A program made the translations under genes and the position numbers. This document shows positions 8,701-17,141 of a DNA stretch of 64,000 nt, piece after piece (position 1 is the first letter of the stretch; each line of letters starts with the position of its first letter). Under the pieces are notes generated by a model, which searched no databases, was not told the DNA's origin, and was given only the letters and a program-made list of their open reading frames with translations. The DNA is from Pseudomonadota bacterium. GTDB lineage: Bacteria > Pseudomonadota > Gammaproteobacteria > Burkholderiales > JAJZQI01. The stretch spans positions 1 through 64,000 of the forward strand of contig JAJZQI010000010.1 of the NCBI GenBank assembly GCA_021851875.1, given 5' to 3'.

Positions 8701-9581
8701 CTGACATACCGCATGAATGCTGCCTCCAGAGTAGCCTCCGGTTCTACGGCAAGCAAACGTTGCCCCGAGGCATTTATGCGTTCCAGCACAACGGGCAATT
8801 CCGCTGCAGCAGACCGAATTTTCCAGCGGCCAGTTGACTCTTCCATCCCGCCCTGAAATAAATCATACCCCTCTACCCGGATCCAGTAGCCAGTACAGTC
8901 GCCAATTAGCTCAGCCGGACTCTGAACTGTCCTCAGTACACCCTTGTGTACAATCCCAATACGATCTGCTAGTCGTTCAACATCATGTAAAATATGACTT
9001 GAAAAAAACAAGGTACCTCCATCCTGCCGGTACTCGACCAATTGGTCGGCCACCTCCCGGCGCCCTACCGGGTCAAGACCTGACATCGGCTCATCGAGTA
9101 CCAACATGCGCGGCTTTATTGCAAGTGCGTGCGCCAACGCCACACGCTGCGTCATGCCTTTGGAAAATTTCCGGATGCGTTTTTTTGCCACATGGGCAAC
9201 ACCAAAACGCTCCAACCAGGTCATGATATGAGATTGCAGATTGTCCACCCGCACATCATGCAGGTGACATCCCATGGCCAGCACCTCATAGGGCGTGAGG
9301 TAGTCGTATAGATATGGATTTTCCGGCACAAAACCGATTCCCTTACGGGCCTCTGCCGTCTCCACGGGTAAGCCGTAAATTTTTGCCGTGCCAACACTAG
9401 CCGTGACAATACCCATCAGAATCTTCATCGTCGTGCTTTTACCCGCACCATTCGGCCCGACAAAACCGAATGACTCGCCATCGCCAACTGACAAACTGAC
9501 ATCAGCAAGTGCTCTGGCTGGCCGCCCAAACATGTTGGAATAGTACTTACTCACACCGTCAAGTTCAATTGCCTTTACCAT
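8688..9581 (-). CDS. ABC transporter ATP-binding protein
   Basis: ATPase subunit of an ABC-2 type exporter, 297 residues. Walker A is GPNGAGKST at residues 42-50, the signature is a degenerate KFSKGMTQR near 138-146, Walker B is MLVLDEP near 159-165, and the H-loop is SSH near 192. A roughly 70-residue C-terminal extension follows the ATPase core. It is the last gene of a leftward operon. The cognate permease is four genes upstream at 13984-14787, with the TPR protein between them. The substrate is unknown. Comparable ABC genes lie near short-pilin genes in Geobacter, as I recall. Confidence 0.92.
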   Translation of the reverse strand: MVKAIELDGVSKYYSNMFGRPARALADVSLSVGDGESFGFVGPNGAGKSTTMKILMGIVTASVGTAKIYGLPVETAEARKGIGFVPENPYLYDYLTPYEVLAMGCHLHDVRVDNLQSHIMTWLERFGVAHVAKKRIRKFSKGMTQRVALAHALAIKPRMLVLDEPMSGLDPVGRREVADQLVEYRQDGGTLFFSSHILHDVERLADRIGIVHKGVLRTVQSPAELIGDCTGYWIRVEGYDLFQGGMEESTGRWKIRSAAAELPVVLERINASGQRLLAVEPEATLEAAFMRYVSQQG

Positions 9582-9587
9582 CCCTGC

Positions 9588-10448
9588 TTACCTATTCATG
9601 ACGACTGCAACAAGCCCGGCCCGGTCCACTTCATAACGCCCACCCAATGGGTCTTGTGGTATCGCATCAAGCAGCCCGGCTGCCACTACCCTGTCCAACG
9701 AAGCCGGCTGAACACCGAATTCCTGCCGATATTTTCTCACTCCATCGCGCAGCAGGGCCATATTTTTCACACGCTCCATACGCTGAGCAAAGACCTGCTT
9801 CAACTCCGGCTCCTTAGCCTCTTCCTTCATTTGGCTAAGCACTGCCAGCGCCACCTCACTGTCAGTGGATTGTGCCACCCACTTTGCTGCAATCATCTTC
9901 AAAGCTGCACGATTTCCTTCATCAGCACGTTGCGCTGCCACCTGCAGAGCCTGGCTGGCGGCAACCGGATCATGCAAAAAATACTGTAGATTGAAGCCAT
10001 AAAAGAAAGGTGGATAGACATCTGTTGGCCGGGCTGCCGTTGCCGCTTGTAACACAGTCTGCGCCGGCGCAACGTGTCCCCCCCAGGGCAAGATGGCAGT
10101 TGCCATGTAATAATTATCCTCATGCCCAGGATTCAGGGCAGCGGCGTCCATCTGTACCTGACTGAGTGTCTTGAGTGTAATTGCATCAAGCCGCTCGACG
10201 CCCACGACCATTGCGCGAAAGGCCCCGATATTGGCGGCCAGGTAGCGGTCCCCCCCCGCCAACACAACCTGGACGGGGAGCGGCATATCAATGCTCATTT
10301 GTGCCACAGGAGCTGAACGTGACTGCTGTGACAGCCAACCGGTACTGGCAACATAAAACCATGCGGCTAGAAACACTGACACCCCAAACACCAGACGCCT
10401 GACCGCCAGAACATCTATGCGTTTATTGTAGTAGTTATTTTTGTACAT
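9588..10448 (-). CDS. Hypothetical membrane-anchored protein of the pilin locus
   Basis: A 286-residue protein with a short basic N-terminus, one membrane helix (near residues 18-34), an alpha-helical repeat-like middle rich in Ala and Gln, and a C-terminal end (YRQEFGVQPASLDRVVAAG, then PQDPLGG) resembling the C-terminal strand region of pseudopilin-like and TPR-like secretion proteins. The frame is open further upstream, but that part only mirrors the end of the upstream TPR gene. ATG 10448, 14 bases inside that gene, is the sensible start. Function not recognised. Position between the TPR/GT protein and the ABC ATPase suggests a role in the same export or pilus system. Confidence 0.7.
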   Translation of the reverse strand: MYKNNYYNKRIDVLAVRRLVFGVSVFLAAWFYVASTGWLSQQSRSAPVAQMSIDMPLPVQVVLAGGDRYLAANIGAFRAMVVGVERLDAITLKTLSQVQMDAAALNPGHEDNYYMATAILPWGGHVAPAQTVLQAATAARPTDVYPPFFYGFNLQYFLHDPVAASQALQVAAQRADEGNRAALKMIAAKWVAQSTDSEVALAVLSQMKEEAKEPELKQVFAQRMERVKNMALLRDGVRKYRQEFGVQPASLDRVVAAGLLDAIPQDPLGGRYEVDRAGLVAVVMNR

Positions 10449-13400
10449 AGGCTTGCAGTGCGGCCGCCACCCTCGACAGCACCTGTTTCCAGGATTCGTC
10501 ATCACCCTGCCGGAAAATCCGCATGCTCGGGTACCACGGACAGTCCTCACGGTCGACTTGCCAGCGCCAATCGCGCCCCTCGTTTGCCAGCATGATCCAC
10601 ACAGGCCTGCCCAGAGCTCCAGCCAAATGCGCGATGCCTGTATCCACCGCAATAACCAGATCAAGATTAGCAATGACTGCGGCTGTATCAGCCAATGTTT
10701 CACATTCCGCGACAATATTGATCAAGGGAATCTGTGGCGCCATCAGCGCCTGGTTGGATGCAGCATCCTTCTGTAAACTGTAAAGCGAAACTCCCGCAAC
10801 CCCAGCCACAGTCTCCCACTCGCTCAGCCGTGTCGAGCGATTCTTGTCATTGCCGTATTTCGGATTACCGGCCCAAACAATGCCAATCTTCAATTGTACA
10901 TCCCCCGCCAAACGCTGTTTCCACTTCGCCACCTGATCTTGCGGCGCATGCAGGTAAGGCGCAGGGTAGACGGGATTAAGCAGATCAGTGTGTAACAAGC
11001 GGGGTAATTCCATCAGATTGGTCTGCACATCATACTCCGATGGCACACTCAAATTCAGGTCATCCATCTTGATCACTTCAATACCCCAACCCTGAGCCCG
11101 TACGAGTTCAACTGCCTGATGATTAACGGCAAAAATAATCTTCCCACCCTGCAACTGACGGAGCAAGACCATAAATTGCCAAAGATCACCGTAGCCGAAA
11201 TCTTGGTATACCAACAAATGGCGCCCATTCAGCGGCTCTCCTTGCCATGCAGGAATAGTTGTTTCCTTCTTTTTTGTTCCCTGGGAGAAATGGTACCACC
11301 CCTCCTCAGTCTGGTTATATTGAAGATAGTGCCAAGCAAGGGCAAAATGCGTCGAGAACATTGCAGGCTCCAACTGCAATGCCTGCTTATAGTGCTCTAT
11401 TGCTTTAGACTGCTCACCCAGGCGGTAGAGCGCGTGACCATAATTTGCAAAATAATTTGCCTCAGTCGCGCCCTTTTCCAGTACTCGCCCAAATACCTCT
11501 GCCGCCTCGGCAAATTTCTTTTGCCCGAACAGGGCATTCCCAAGCCAGTCCAAACCAAGCAAACTGTCCGGCTCTTGCTGTACGACACGCCGTAAGGCAT
11601 GCTCTGCCAGCAAAGGGATACCCATTGTCAGGGCTAGCCGGCCAAGATTCTGCCACCCCATCGCAAACTGCGGCTGAATCTGCACCAAATGCTGGCAGGC
11701 ATCGAGAGCATCATAAAGACGTCCCTTTTTTTCTAACAACAAAGCCCGGTTATTAATAGCGACAAAATGGCGTGGGTTGTTCGATATAGCCTGCTCGTAT
11801 GCCAACAAACTCTCGTCCTGCCGGCCAGAAAACTGTAGTGCACGGCCACGCAGATAGTGCAAATTTCCCGAATGAGCGAACCGTTCCACCCCCTTATCCA
11901 GCAAGTGTAGTGCCGTGTCTATCTGCTCATCATCCTGCAACGCCCGCCCCAGCAAAATCAAGGCTTCGTGCGCCACATCAATACGAGAATGGCACAGCAA
12001 CTGCTCCCATAGATCCATTGCCTGCCTGGACTCGTGCCGCAAAACGTGCAGATCAGCGCGGGCCAACTGCCATTCGGCAGATTCTGCCATGCCGTCCGCT
12101 TCAAGCCGAGATAAAACGGACTGCAGTACAGCCACATCATGACTTCGCCTTGTTACCAGCTGAACAACTGGCAACAGGGCTGGACACCAGTCTATTGCCT
12201 CAAAATCCGCATCGATTCGTGCACCATGCTCCAGCCAACGCCAAATCCGCTTGTGCGCACCTGCCAATACCTGCTCTTGCAGATATGCCAGCAACGCTGG
12301 AATGACCCGATCGGCAAACAACTGCTGCCAGTCACCATCGCCCTCCTGTTCAAATACCCGCATGGTGGGATACCAGGGATTATCCTGTCGACCGAACAGC
12401 CAGCGCCAATCTTGCCGAATGTTTGGCAGCACAACCCAGACCGGTTTGCTCAATGCACCTGCCAGGTGAGCAACAGAAGTATCTACGGTGATAACGAGAT
12501 CAAGATTGACAATCGCTGCCGCCGTATCGGCAAAGCTGTGCAACTCCGGGGCCAGATCAGTCAGTTCAAAGCCGTAATGGGGCGTATTCAGCTCCGGCTC
12601 ACCGCTCCCTTTATGCAATGAAAACCAGCTTACCCCAGGTACCGCACGTAAAGCAGCAAACTCTTCAAGACTGGCGGAGCGCCGAATGTCATTTGCCTGC
12701 TTGGGATTGCCGGCCCAGACGATGCCAACTTTAAACCCGGGCACGCCTTCCATGCGAGTGTGCCACTGCTCAACCAGACTTTTCTGTGGGTGCAAGTATG
12801 GCACCTTAGTTGGCAAATTGTCGAAATTAATGTCAAGCAAACCCGGGATGTCCATCAGGCGCGCATGGTAATCCCAACGCAGCTCTTCCAAACCCATTTG
12901 CGTCTTCCGGGCATGCTCGTCCTGTTCCAGCAAGGTCAGAATTTCCGGTCGGGTATTAAACACAACCCGGGCCCCCCTCTCGTGCAGCATGGGCAAAAAG
13001 CGCAGAAACTGAATCATATCGCCCGCACCCTGCTCAGAGTGAAGCAGCAAAGTCTTGCCCTGCAAGCTTTCCCCTCGCCATGGCAAGGCATCAAAGACAT
13101 CGTACTTTACCTGCGCATTCATACGACGGTTGTAATACTTCCAGCCTTCTACATAGCGCCCTGTGGCCAGCAGTCCCAAGGAGTAATTCAGCACAGCGTT
13201 GATGTCTTCCTCAATCCCACCGGCCTGCTCATAGACCACCACCGATTCCGGCGAGCAGTGCCAAAGCAAAATGAAAGCTCTTTCCCTCTGTGCCGCTCGA
13301 ACAAGCGCCAGATCATCGTCAGCCCAGCTTTCCAGCTTTTGTATCTGTGCAAGCGCCGCATCGAACAACCCCAGATGCATCAGGCTGCGTGCCTGCAGCG

Positions 13401-13974
13401 TATAAATAAGGGGGCGCCACTCATCATAGTAACGCGCCAGAAATTGGGATGCCAGAATAGTTCGGGCCGGTTGTCGTAATATGTAATACTGCTGCATCAA
13501 GCCGAACAAGGCGTCGGGATTGGATCCATCTATCTGCAATATCGATTCAAAATGCCTAATAGCACGCTGGGCATCCGCATCGGCAGTATCTGTATCCATC
13601 AAATTGGCCGCCGCGTAAGCCTGGTTGCTACACGTTTCAGCCAACAAAAAAAGAACTTCCATTGCCGGTGGATTTGCGCTCGACCAGCGTAGCAGATAGC
13701 GTTCCGCTTCTGCCCATTGTTTCTGCTGAAAGAGGCCCTTGCCCAGATTGAGTATCGCACCACCATGCTCAGGATTCAGTTGCAATGACTGCTGGTAAGC
13801 TTGCACTGCAGCATCAATGTGACCGCTCCGATGCTCTGCCACACCCAGCACATACCACGCTTCAGCATTGCCAGCACAGTCTGTCGGCATGGGTCGCAAC
13901 AGATTCAGTACTTCCGCATCGTTTCCCTGCACCGCCGCCGCAATGGCGCACTCCAACACCTCACCCATCACCAT
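10435..13974 (-). CDS. Large protein with two TPR + GT9-like modules
   Basis: An 1179-residue cytoplasmic-looking protein with an internal duplication. Module 1 has TPR repeats (about residues 35-240) and a glycosyltransferase-like domain with GIVWAGNPK at 417-425, DTSVAHLAGAL at 498-508 and DWRW at 522. Module 2 has TPRs (about 640-890) and the same landmarks: GIVWAGNPK at 1031-1039, DTGIAHLAGAL at 1111-1121 and DWRW at 1135. The GT part resembles GT9/FlbA-like domains found with flagellin or pilin modification genes. No signal peptide. It sits between the ABC permease (10 bases away) and the membrane-anchored protein. A role in glycosylating pilin or an exported glycan is inference. Confidence 0.85.
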   Translation of the reverse strand: MVMGEVLECAIAAAVQGNDAEVLNLLRPMPTDCAGNAEAWYVLGVAEHRSGHIDAAVQAYQQSLQLNPEHGGAILNLGKGLFQQKQWAEAERYLLRWSSANPPAMEVLFLLAETCSNQAYAAANLMDTDTADADAQRAIRHFESILQIDGSNPDALFGLMQQYYILRQPARTILASQFLARYYDEWRPLIYTLQARSLMHLGLFDAALAQIQKLESWADDDLALVRAAQRERAFILLWHCSPESVVVYEQAGGIEEDINAVLNYSLGLLATGRYVEGWKYYNRRMNAQVKYDVFDALPWRGESLQGKTLLLHSEQGAGDMIQFLRFLPMLHERGARVVFNTRPEILTLLEQDEHARKTQMGLEELRWDYHARLMDIPGLLDINFDNLPTKVPYLHPQKSLVEQWHTRMEGVPGFKVGIVWAGNPKQANDIRRSASLEEFAALRAVPGVSWFSLHKGSGEPELNTPHYGFELTDLAPELHSFADTAAAIVNLDLVITVDTSVAHLAGALSKPVWVVLPNIRQDWRWLFGRQDNPWYPTMRVFEQEGDGDWQQLFADRVIPALLAYLQEQVLAGAHKRIWRWLEHGARIDADFEAIDWCPALLPVVQLVTRRSHDVAVLQSVLSRLEADGMAESAEWQLARADLHVLRHESRQAMDLWEQLLCHSRIDVAHEALILLGRALQDDEQIDTALHLLDKGVERFAHSGNLHYLRGRALQFSGRQDESLLAYEQAISNNPRHFVAINNRALLLEKKGRLYDALDACQHLVQIQPQFAMGWQNLGRLALTMGIPLLAEHALRRVVQQEPDSLLGLDWLGNALFGQKKFAEAAEVFGRVLEKGATEANYFANYGHALYRLGEQSKAIEHYKQALQLEPAMFSTHFALAWHYLQYNQTEEGWYHFSQGTKKKETTIPAWQGEPLNGRHLLVYQDFGYGDLWQFMVLLRQLQGGKIIFAVNHQAVELVRAQGWGIEVIKMDDLNLSVPSEYDVQTNLMELPRLLHTDLLNPVYPAPYLHAPQDQVAKWKQRLAGDVQLKIGIVWAGNPKYGNDKNRSTRLSEWETVAGVAGVSLYSLQKDAASNQALMAPQIPLINIVAECETLADTAAVIANLDLVIAVDTGIAHLAGALGRPVWIMLANEGRDWRWQVDREDCPWYPSMRIFRQGDDESWKQVLSRVAAALQAYVQK

Positions 13975-13983
13975 AACCTACTG

Positions 13984-14787
13984 TCAGTTAAATTCGCGCC
14001 GTCCGAAACGCCAGGATGCCACCAGCAACATCAAGGCAATATAAGCAAGAGCCATCAATATGGCATGCCACATCAGGGAAGCTGCCGGCCAAGAGTCATA
14101 CAATATGCCGCTGCGCCAATCCAGCCTTGACAAATCAGGCAGCGCCCATGCAACGCGTCGCAACCAGGGTAACCACAGCGCTATTGTTTCCGCATCTGCG
14201 GCCTGTGGCCGGGTCAGATAATCCAGCACCGCCCCCATACTTCGCCCGGCCAAGGCAAAACAAAAACCCAGTGCCATAGCAAGAAAAGGCGTCTCGGAAA
14301 AAGTCATCACGGCCAGGGCAAATGCCCCCACCGTACAAGCATCCAGAAAAATGCCCAGCAGAACGAGCGCATAGCGGCTGTCAATGAATGGCCGCGTCGA
14401 ATCAGCATATCCCCAGATAGCAAAGTGATCCATGATCAGCAACAAACCACCGAACAACAACACGGCCACGGCTAGCATACCCACAACCCCGATGTAGCGT
14501 CCCCAGAGATAGTCCTGGCGGGACAAAGGGTAGGACAAAGCGAAATACACGGTGCGCCGATCGATATCCTTGGCAAATACCTCTTGCAACCAGAACAACA
14601 CCAGCAGCAAAGAGAAAATTCGAATGCCGCTGATCCCCACATCCAACGACACTACAAGAGGCTGACGCAGAGAAAATGCCCCAGCGAGAAAAGCACCTGC
14701 CATCAACAACAGACCGAGCACCAGCACACCGACAAAACCGTGACTGCGCAAGCCTGACAACCAGGCAACTCTTGCATGTTGCCACAT
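13984..14787 (-). CDS. ABC-2 type transporter permease
   Basis: Membrane subunit of an ABC exporter, 267 residues with about six transmembrane segments and the ABC-2 pattern (long N-terminal cytoplasmic start RSHGFVGVLVL, then a first periplasmic loop and a DRRTVYFALSYPLSRQDYLWGR amphipathic coupling region). GGAG lies seven bases before ATG 14787. It is downstream of a strong terminator that separates it from the PilA-C-like gene, and is followed by the TPR/GT gene and later the ATPase gene at 8688-9581, its likely partner. Confidence 0.88.
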   Translation of the reverse strand: MWQHARVAWLSGLRSHGFVGVLVLGLLLMAGAFLAGAFSLRQPLVVSLDVGISGIRIFSLLLVLFWLQEVFAKDIDRRTVYFALSYPLSRQDYLWGRYIGVVGMLAVAVLLFGGLLLIMDHFAIWGYADSTRPFIDSRYALVLLGIFLDACTVGAFALAVMTFSETPFLAMALGFCFALAGRSMGAVLDYLTRPQAADAETIALWLPWLRRVAWALPDLSRLDWRSGILYDSWPAASLMWHAILMALAYIALMLLVASWRFGRREFN

Positions 14788-14798
14788 AAATCAACTCC

Positions 14799-14828
14799 AA
14801 AAAAAATGCCGGACCAAGCCGGCATTTT
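14799..14828 (-). terminator. Intrinsic terminator between pilin genes and ABC genes
   Basis: A 10-base perfect stem (AAAATGCCGG / CCGGCATTTT, loop 6 bases) is followed on the minus strand by a run of T (14799-14806). It lies between the PilA-C-like stop and the ABC permease start, so it would end most pilin transcripts and let only a fraction read into the export genes. Confidence 0.85.
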
Positions 14829-14862
14829 AGTGCAGACAATTAAGTCTGGACCAAGTTGCTTA

Positions 14863-15216
14863 TCAGGCACAACCGTTAGTAGCAGCAGCCGGAGTCAACG
14901 GGGTCGGGTTAGTCACGCTGGAGCTCTCGCACTGAATCACACCACCGCCCTCAGACGTACCGCCAAAAGTATGCATGCCGCTCGGATGAGCAGCATTTAC
15001 AGAGATTGCCGAAGAGCTCTGGGTGTAGTTAACGTTCACGCCAGCGGAACACTTCGGGGTAAATGTATCTTTCACGAAGGACGCGGTGTTACCCACCACA
15101 GAAGATCCTACGCCAGTTGTACAAGCAGAAGCAGCATAGCTTACAGCCGGTGCGGATAGAGTCACAGCCAAGGCAACGCCTGACAGTACAACTTCAATTT
15201 TCTTTGCGTGTTGCAT
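14863..15216 (-). CDS. Secreted PilA-C-like protein (separate globular pilin part)
   Basis: A 117-residue protein with a signal peptide (MQHAKKIEVV then a hydrophobic core ending AVSYA, cleavage near residue 28). The mature part has four cysteines (32, 56, 96, 116) and a Gly/Ser/Thr-rich sequence with TPKCSAGVNV and HTFGGTSEGGGVIQC, which resembles the C-terminal beta region of full-length type IV pilins. It has no prepilin cleavage site. It lies 50 bases after a 60-residue pilin gene and has its own AGGAGA ribosome site, chosen over an upstream in-frame start. This is the Geobacter-like arrangement in which PilA-N and PilA-C are encoded separately. Function as pilin partner or chaperone is inferred. 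Confidence 0.78.
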   Translation of the reverse strand: MQHAKKIEVVLSGVALAVTLSAPAVSYAASACTTGVGSSVVGNTASFVKDTFTPKCSAGVNVNYTQSSSAISVNAAHPSGMHTFGGTSEGGGVIQCESSSVTNPTPLTPAAATNGCA

Positions 15217-15266
15217 AATCTTGTCTCCTAGAGATCGATTTTCAGATTCGGACCAATTTCTCGCTA

Positions 15267-15449
15267 TCAACCGCCGGAGTTGGCGATCGCAGTGGTCAGG
15301 AAGTTGCGGGCATCGGACTGAGCTGCCTTGTCACGACCCTTTTTCTGGAATTCGGTGAACTGGGGAATCGCAATCGCGGCCAGAATACCGATAATCGCTA
15401 CTACGATCATCAGTTCGATCAAGGTAAAACCTTTTTGAACCTTTTTCAT
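15267..15449 (-). CDS. Short type IV pilin (PilA-N type)
   Basis: A 60-residue prepilin: seven-residue leader MKKVQKG, then the class III signal [24 protein letters not shown] with Glu5. The mature protein is only 53 residues and stops after the long helix (ends TTAIANSGG). Aromatic residues are at mature positions 1, 24, 27 and 43; positions 24 and 27 are also aromatic in the short Geobacter pilin. The start is set by AAGGAG seven bases upstream of ATG 15449. A sigma-54 promoter lies about 105 bases upstream. The following gene supplies a secreted cysteine-rich protein that looks like the missing globular half. Confidence 0.92.
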   Translation of the reverse strand: MKKVQKGFTLIELMIVVAIIGILAAIAIPQFTEFQKKGRDKAAQSDARNFLTTAIANSGG

Positions 15450-15553
15450 CGTCAACACTCCTTTATTTGGAACACATCTTTGACCAGTCAAAGCTTGTTA
15501 AACAATCACATCAGGAATAACCGCTCTCCGAATGTGCCTGCTGAACAACCGTT

Positions 15554-15569
15554 AGCATATTCCATGCCA
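15554..15569 (-). promoter_or_regulatory. Sigma-54 promoter of the short pilin gene
   Basis: The minus strand reads TGGCATGGAATATGCT: GG and GC elements exactly 10 bases apart, matching TGGCAYG-N4-TTGCW with one mismatch at the -12 element. The predicted start site is about 95 bases before the pilin ATG at 15449. Confidence 0.72.
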
Positions 15570-15576
15570 GTAAAAT

Positions 15577-16878
15577 TCAGGCGCAAAACCGCTTAACCGG
15601 CGTCCCTCTGTGACAAATTTTGTCACTTTTGAACATAATTTCTCCAGCCCATACGCCAAGCAACAGCCACCATAGTTGCGCGTTTGCGCCATTCCAGCTC
15701 TCGTCAGTCAAATCCCGCACGAACGGCGCAAGCACCAGAACCACACCAGAAACAGCCGCAGCCGAATCTGGCACACGCCGCCAAAACCAATACAGCAATA
15801 CAGCAATAAATACACACAACAATACAAGACCCACAATACCCGTTTGCAACCAGATATCGATAAAGACGTTATGCGCATGTGTGAAGAATTCCGGACTCAT
15901 GCGTGGAGGGTGCTCCCGCCCATAAGTCACAGTCGGATTATACAAACCGTAACCCAACCCCTGCCACATGTGCCGCATACCTCGCTCAAACCAGAACAGC
16001 CAAATATCCCAGCGTTCGCTTTTGGTAAATGCACCCAGCGTTTCCGGAGCTGCATTTCTGTATTCCCAGGAAGGTGGCTTTTGCAGAGACGACAATTCAA
16101 AAGAGCTCAGCGCAAATGCAATCATCAAAAAAATAAGTATTGAACTGGCAGGAGAAAACCGCAACCCCGTCCGCCAGACATGAGTCACCACATACACCAT
16201 CAACAACACCAGGAATACCACCCAAACCATCCTGATCAAAGTCAAATAGGCTATAAGCGCCCACAAGAGAAACAATGCGAACGGCCACAGCAACTGCCCG
16301 CGCTGACTCATGCGCAACTGCACATCAAGCAATGCAGGAAGTATCAAAACCAAAGCGCCAACATAGTAGGACTGAACCCCCCATATGCCGGGCCTAAAGA
16401 GATCGAAGGGATGCGGCCAACGCCCGATATACAAAATACCCAACCACATTGTTGTTAACCAACCTGCAACAACCAGAAATTGCAAAGTCTGGAAAGATAG
16501 GCGGCGGCGCAGCAACATCCCAACAAGAAACAGGTATATTCCAGTCAAGATTTCCGTTTGCCAATATGTAATCGTATAACGCCAATTGACAGACCACATA
16601 ATGGAGATCAGGGCCCATGAAGCCAAGGCGACAAAACCATAAAGAGGGTACGAGAAACGTTGCACAAGCGAAACCGTTACCCCACGGACCTCCACCCGCA
16701 CAAACAAAAAAACAAAAGCAGCCAGGATAATAAGCCGCAGAACATCGGCGTAATAGTAGCCAACCAAGCCAACAAATGACGCAAACAAAAATGCAAACAA
16801 CAAATTGGCGCGACCTACCTTCCCCATGAAAAAGTGTCCGCCTTCACGCACTAGATTATGTCCACGATCATAAGACAC
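15577..16878 (-). CDS. O-antigen ligase / pilin ligase-like membrane protein
   Basis: Polytopic membrane protein (433 residues, about ten to twelve helices) of the Wzy_C/WaaL/PglL superfamily. Key features are a conserved arginine in TLIRMVWV (Arg216), the GLGYGLYNP segment near 307-315 and the FFTHAHNVF motif with His334 and His336 in the large periplasmic loop. Such enzymes transfer a lipid-linked glycan to lipid A core or, in the PilO/PglL/TfpO group, to pilin. It lies between two short pilin genes in one orientation, which favours pilin as acceptor, though O-antigen ligation cannot be excluded. ATG 16827 is an alternative start that trims 17 residues. Confidence 0.83.
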   Translation of the reverse strand: MSYDRGHNLVREGGHFFMGKVGRANLLFAFLFASFVGLVGYYYADVLRLIILAAFVFLFVRVEVRGVTVSLVQRFSYPLYGFVALASWALISIMWSVNWRYTITYWQTEILTGIYLFLVGMLLRRRLSFQTLQFLVVAGWLTTMWLGILYIGRWPHPFDLFRPGIWGVQSYYVGALVLILPALLDVQLRMSQRGQLLWPFALFLLWALIAYLTLIRMVWVVFLVLLMVYVVTHVWRTGLRFSPASSILIFLMIAFALSSFELSSLQKPPSWEYRNAAPETLGAFTKSERWDIWLFWFERGMRHMWQGLGYGLYNPTVTYGREHPPRMSPEFFTHAHNVFIDIWLQTGIVGLVLLCVFIAVLLYWFWRRVPDSAAAVSGVVLVLAPFVRDLTDESWNGANAQLWWLLLGVWAGEIMFKSDKICHRGTPVKRFCA

Positions 16879-16893
16879 TTCAGCAATACGTGA

Positions 16894-17088
16894 TCAGTTA
16901 CCCGAATTAGCGACAGCCATTGTCAGGAAACTTCTAGCATCTGATTGCGCTGCTTTGTCGTTTGCTTTTCGACGATACTCTCCAAACGTATTGATCGCAA
17001 TCGTTGCAAGAATTCCAATAATAGCGACAACAATCATCAGTTCAATCAAGGTAAAACCATTTGATCTAACCAATTTCCTTGATGCCAT
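16894..17088 (-). CDS. Short type IV pilin paralogue
   Basis: A 64-residue prepilin with leader MASRKLVRSNG and mature start [21 protein letters not shown]. The mature length is 53 residues, the same as the paralogue at 15267-15449, and the tails align (AAQSDARSFLTMAVANSGN). Proline 22 of the usual pilin helix is replaced by Asn, and aromatics are at 1, 24, 27 (Tyr) and 43. GGAGG is seven bases before ATG 17088; a GTG one codon earlier is less well spaced. A near-perfect sigma-54 promoter sits 38 bases upstream. First gene of the leftward pilin operon. Confidence 0.9.
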   Translation of the reverse strand: MASRKLVRSNGFTLIELMIVVAIIGILATIAINTFGEYRRKANDKAAQSDARSFLTMAVANSGN

Positions 17089-17125
17089 CACTTATCCTCC
17101 TTACCCAGTGTGTTTGCTATAGAAA

Positions 17126-17141
17126 AGCAAGGCACATGCCA
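17126..17141 (-). promoter_or_regulatory. Sigma-54 promoter of the first short pilin gene
   Basis: The minus strand reads TGGCATGTGCCTTGCT, an essentially perfect TGGCAYG-N4-TTGCT element with GG and GC 10 bases apart. Transcription would start near 17115, leaving a leader of about 27 bases with GGAGG at 17096-17100. This fits PilS-PilR/RpoN control of pilin genes known in Pseudomonas and Geobacter. Confidence 0.85.
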
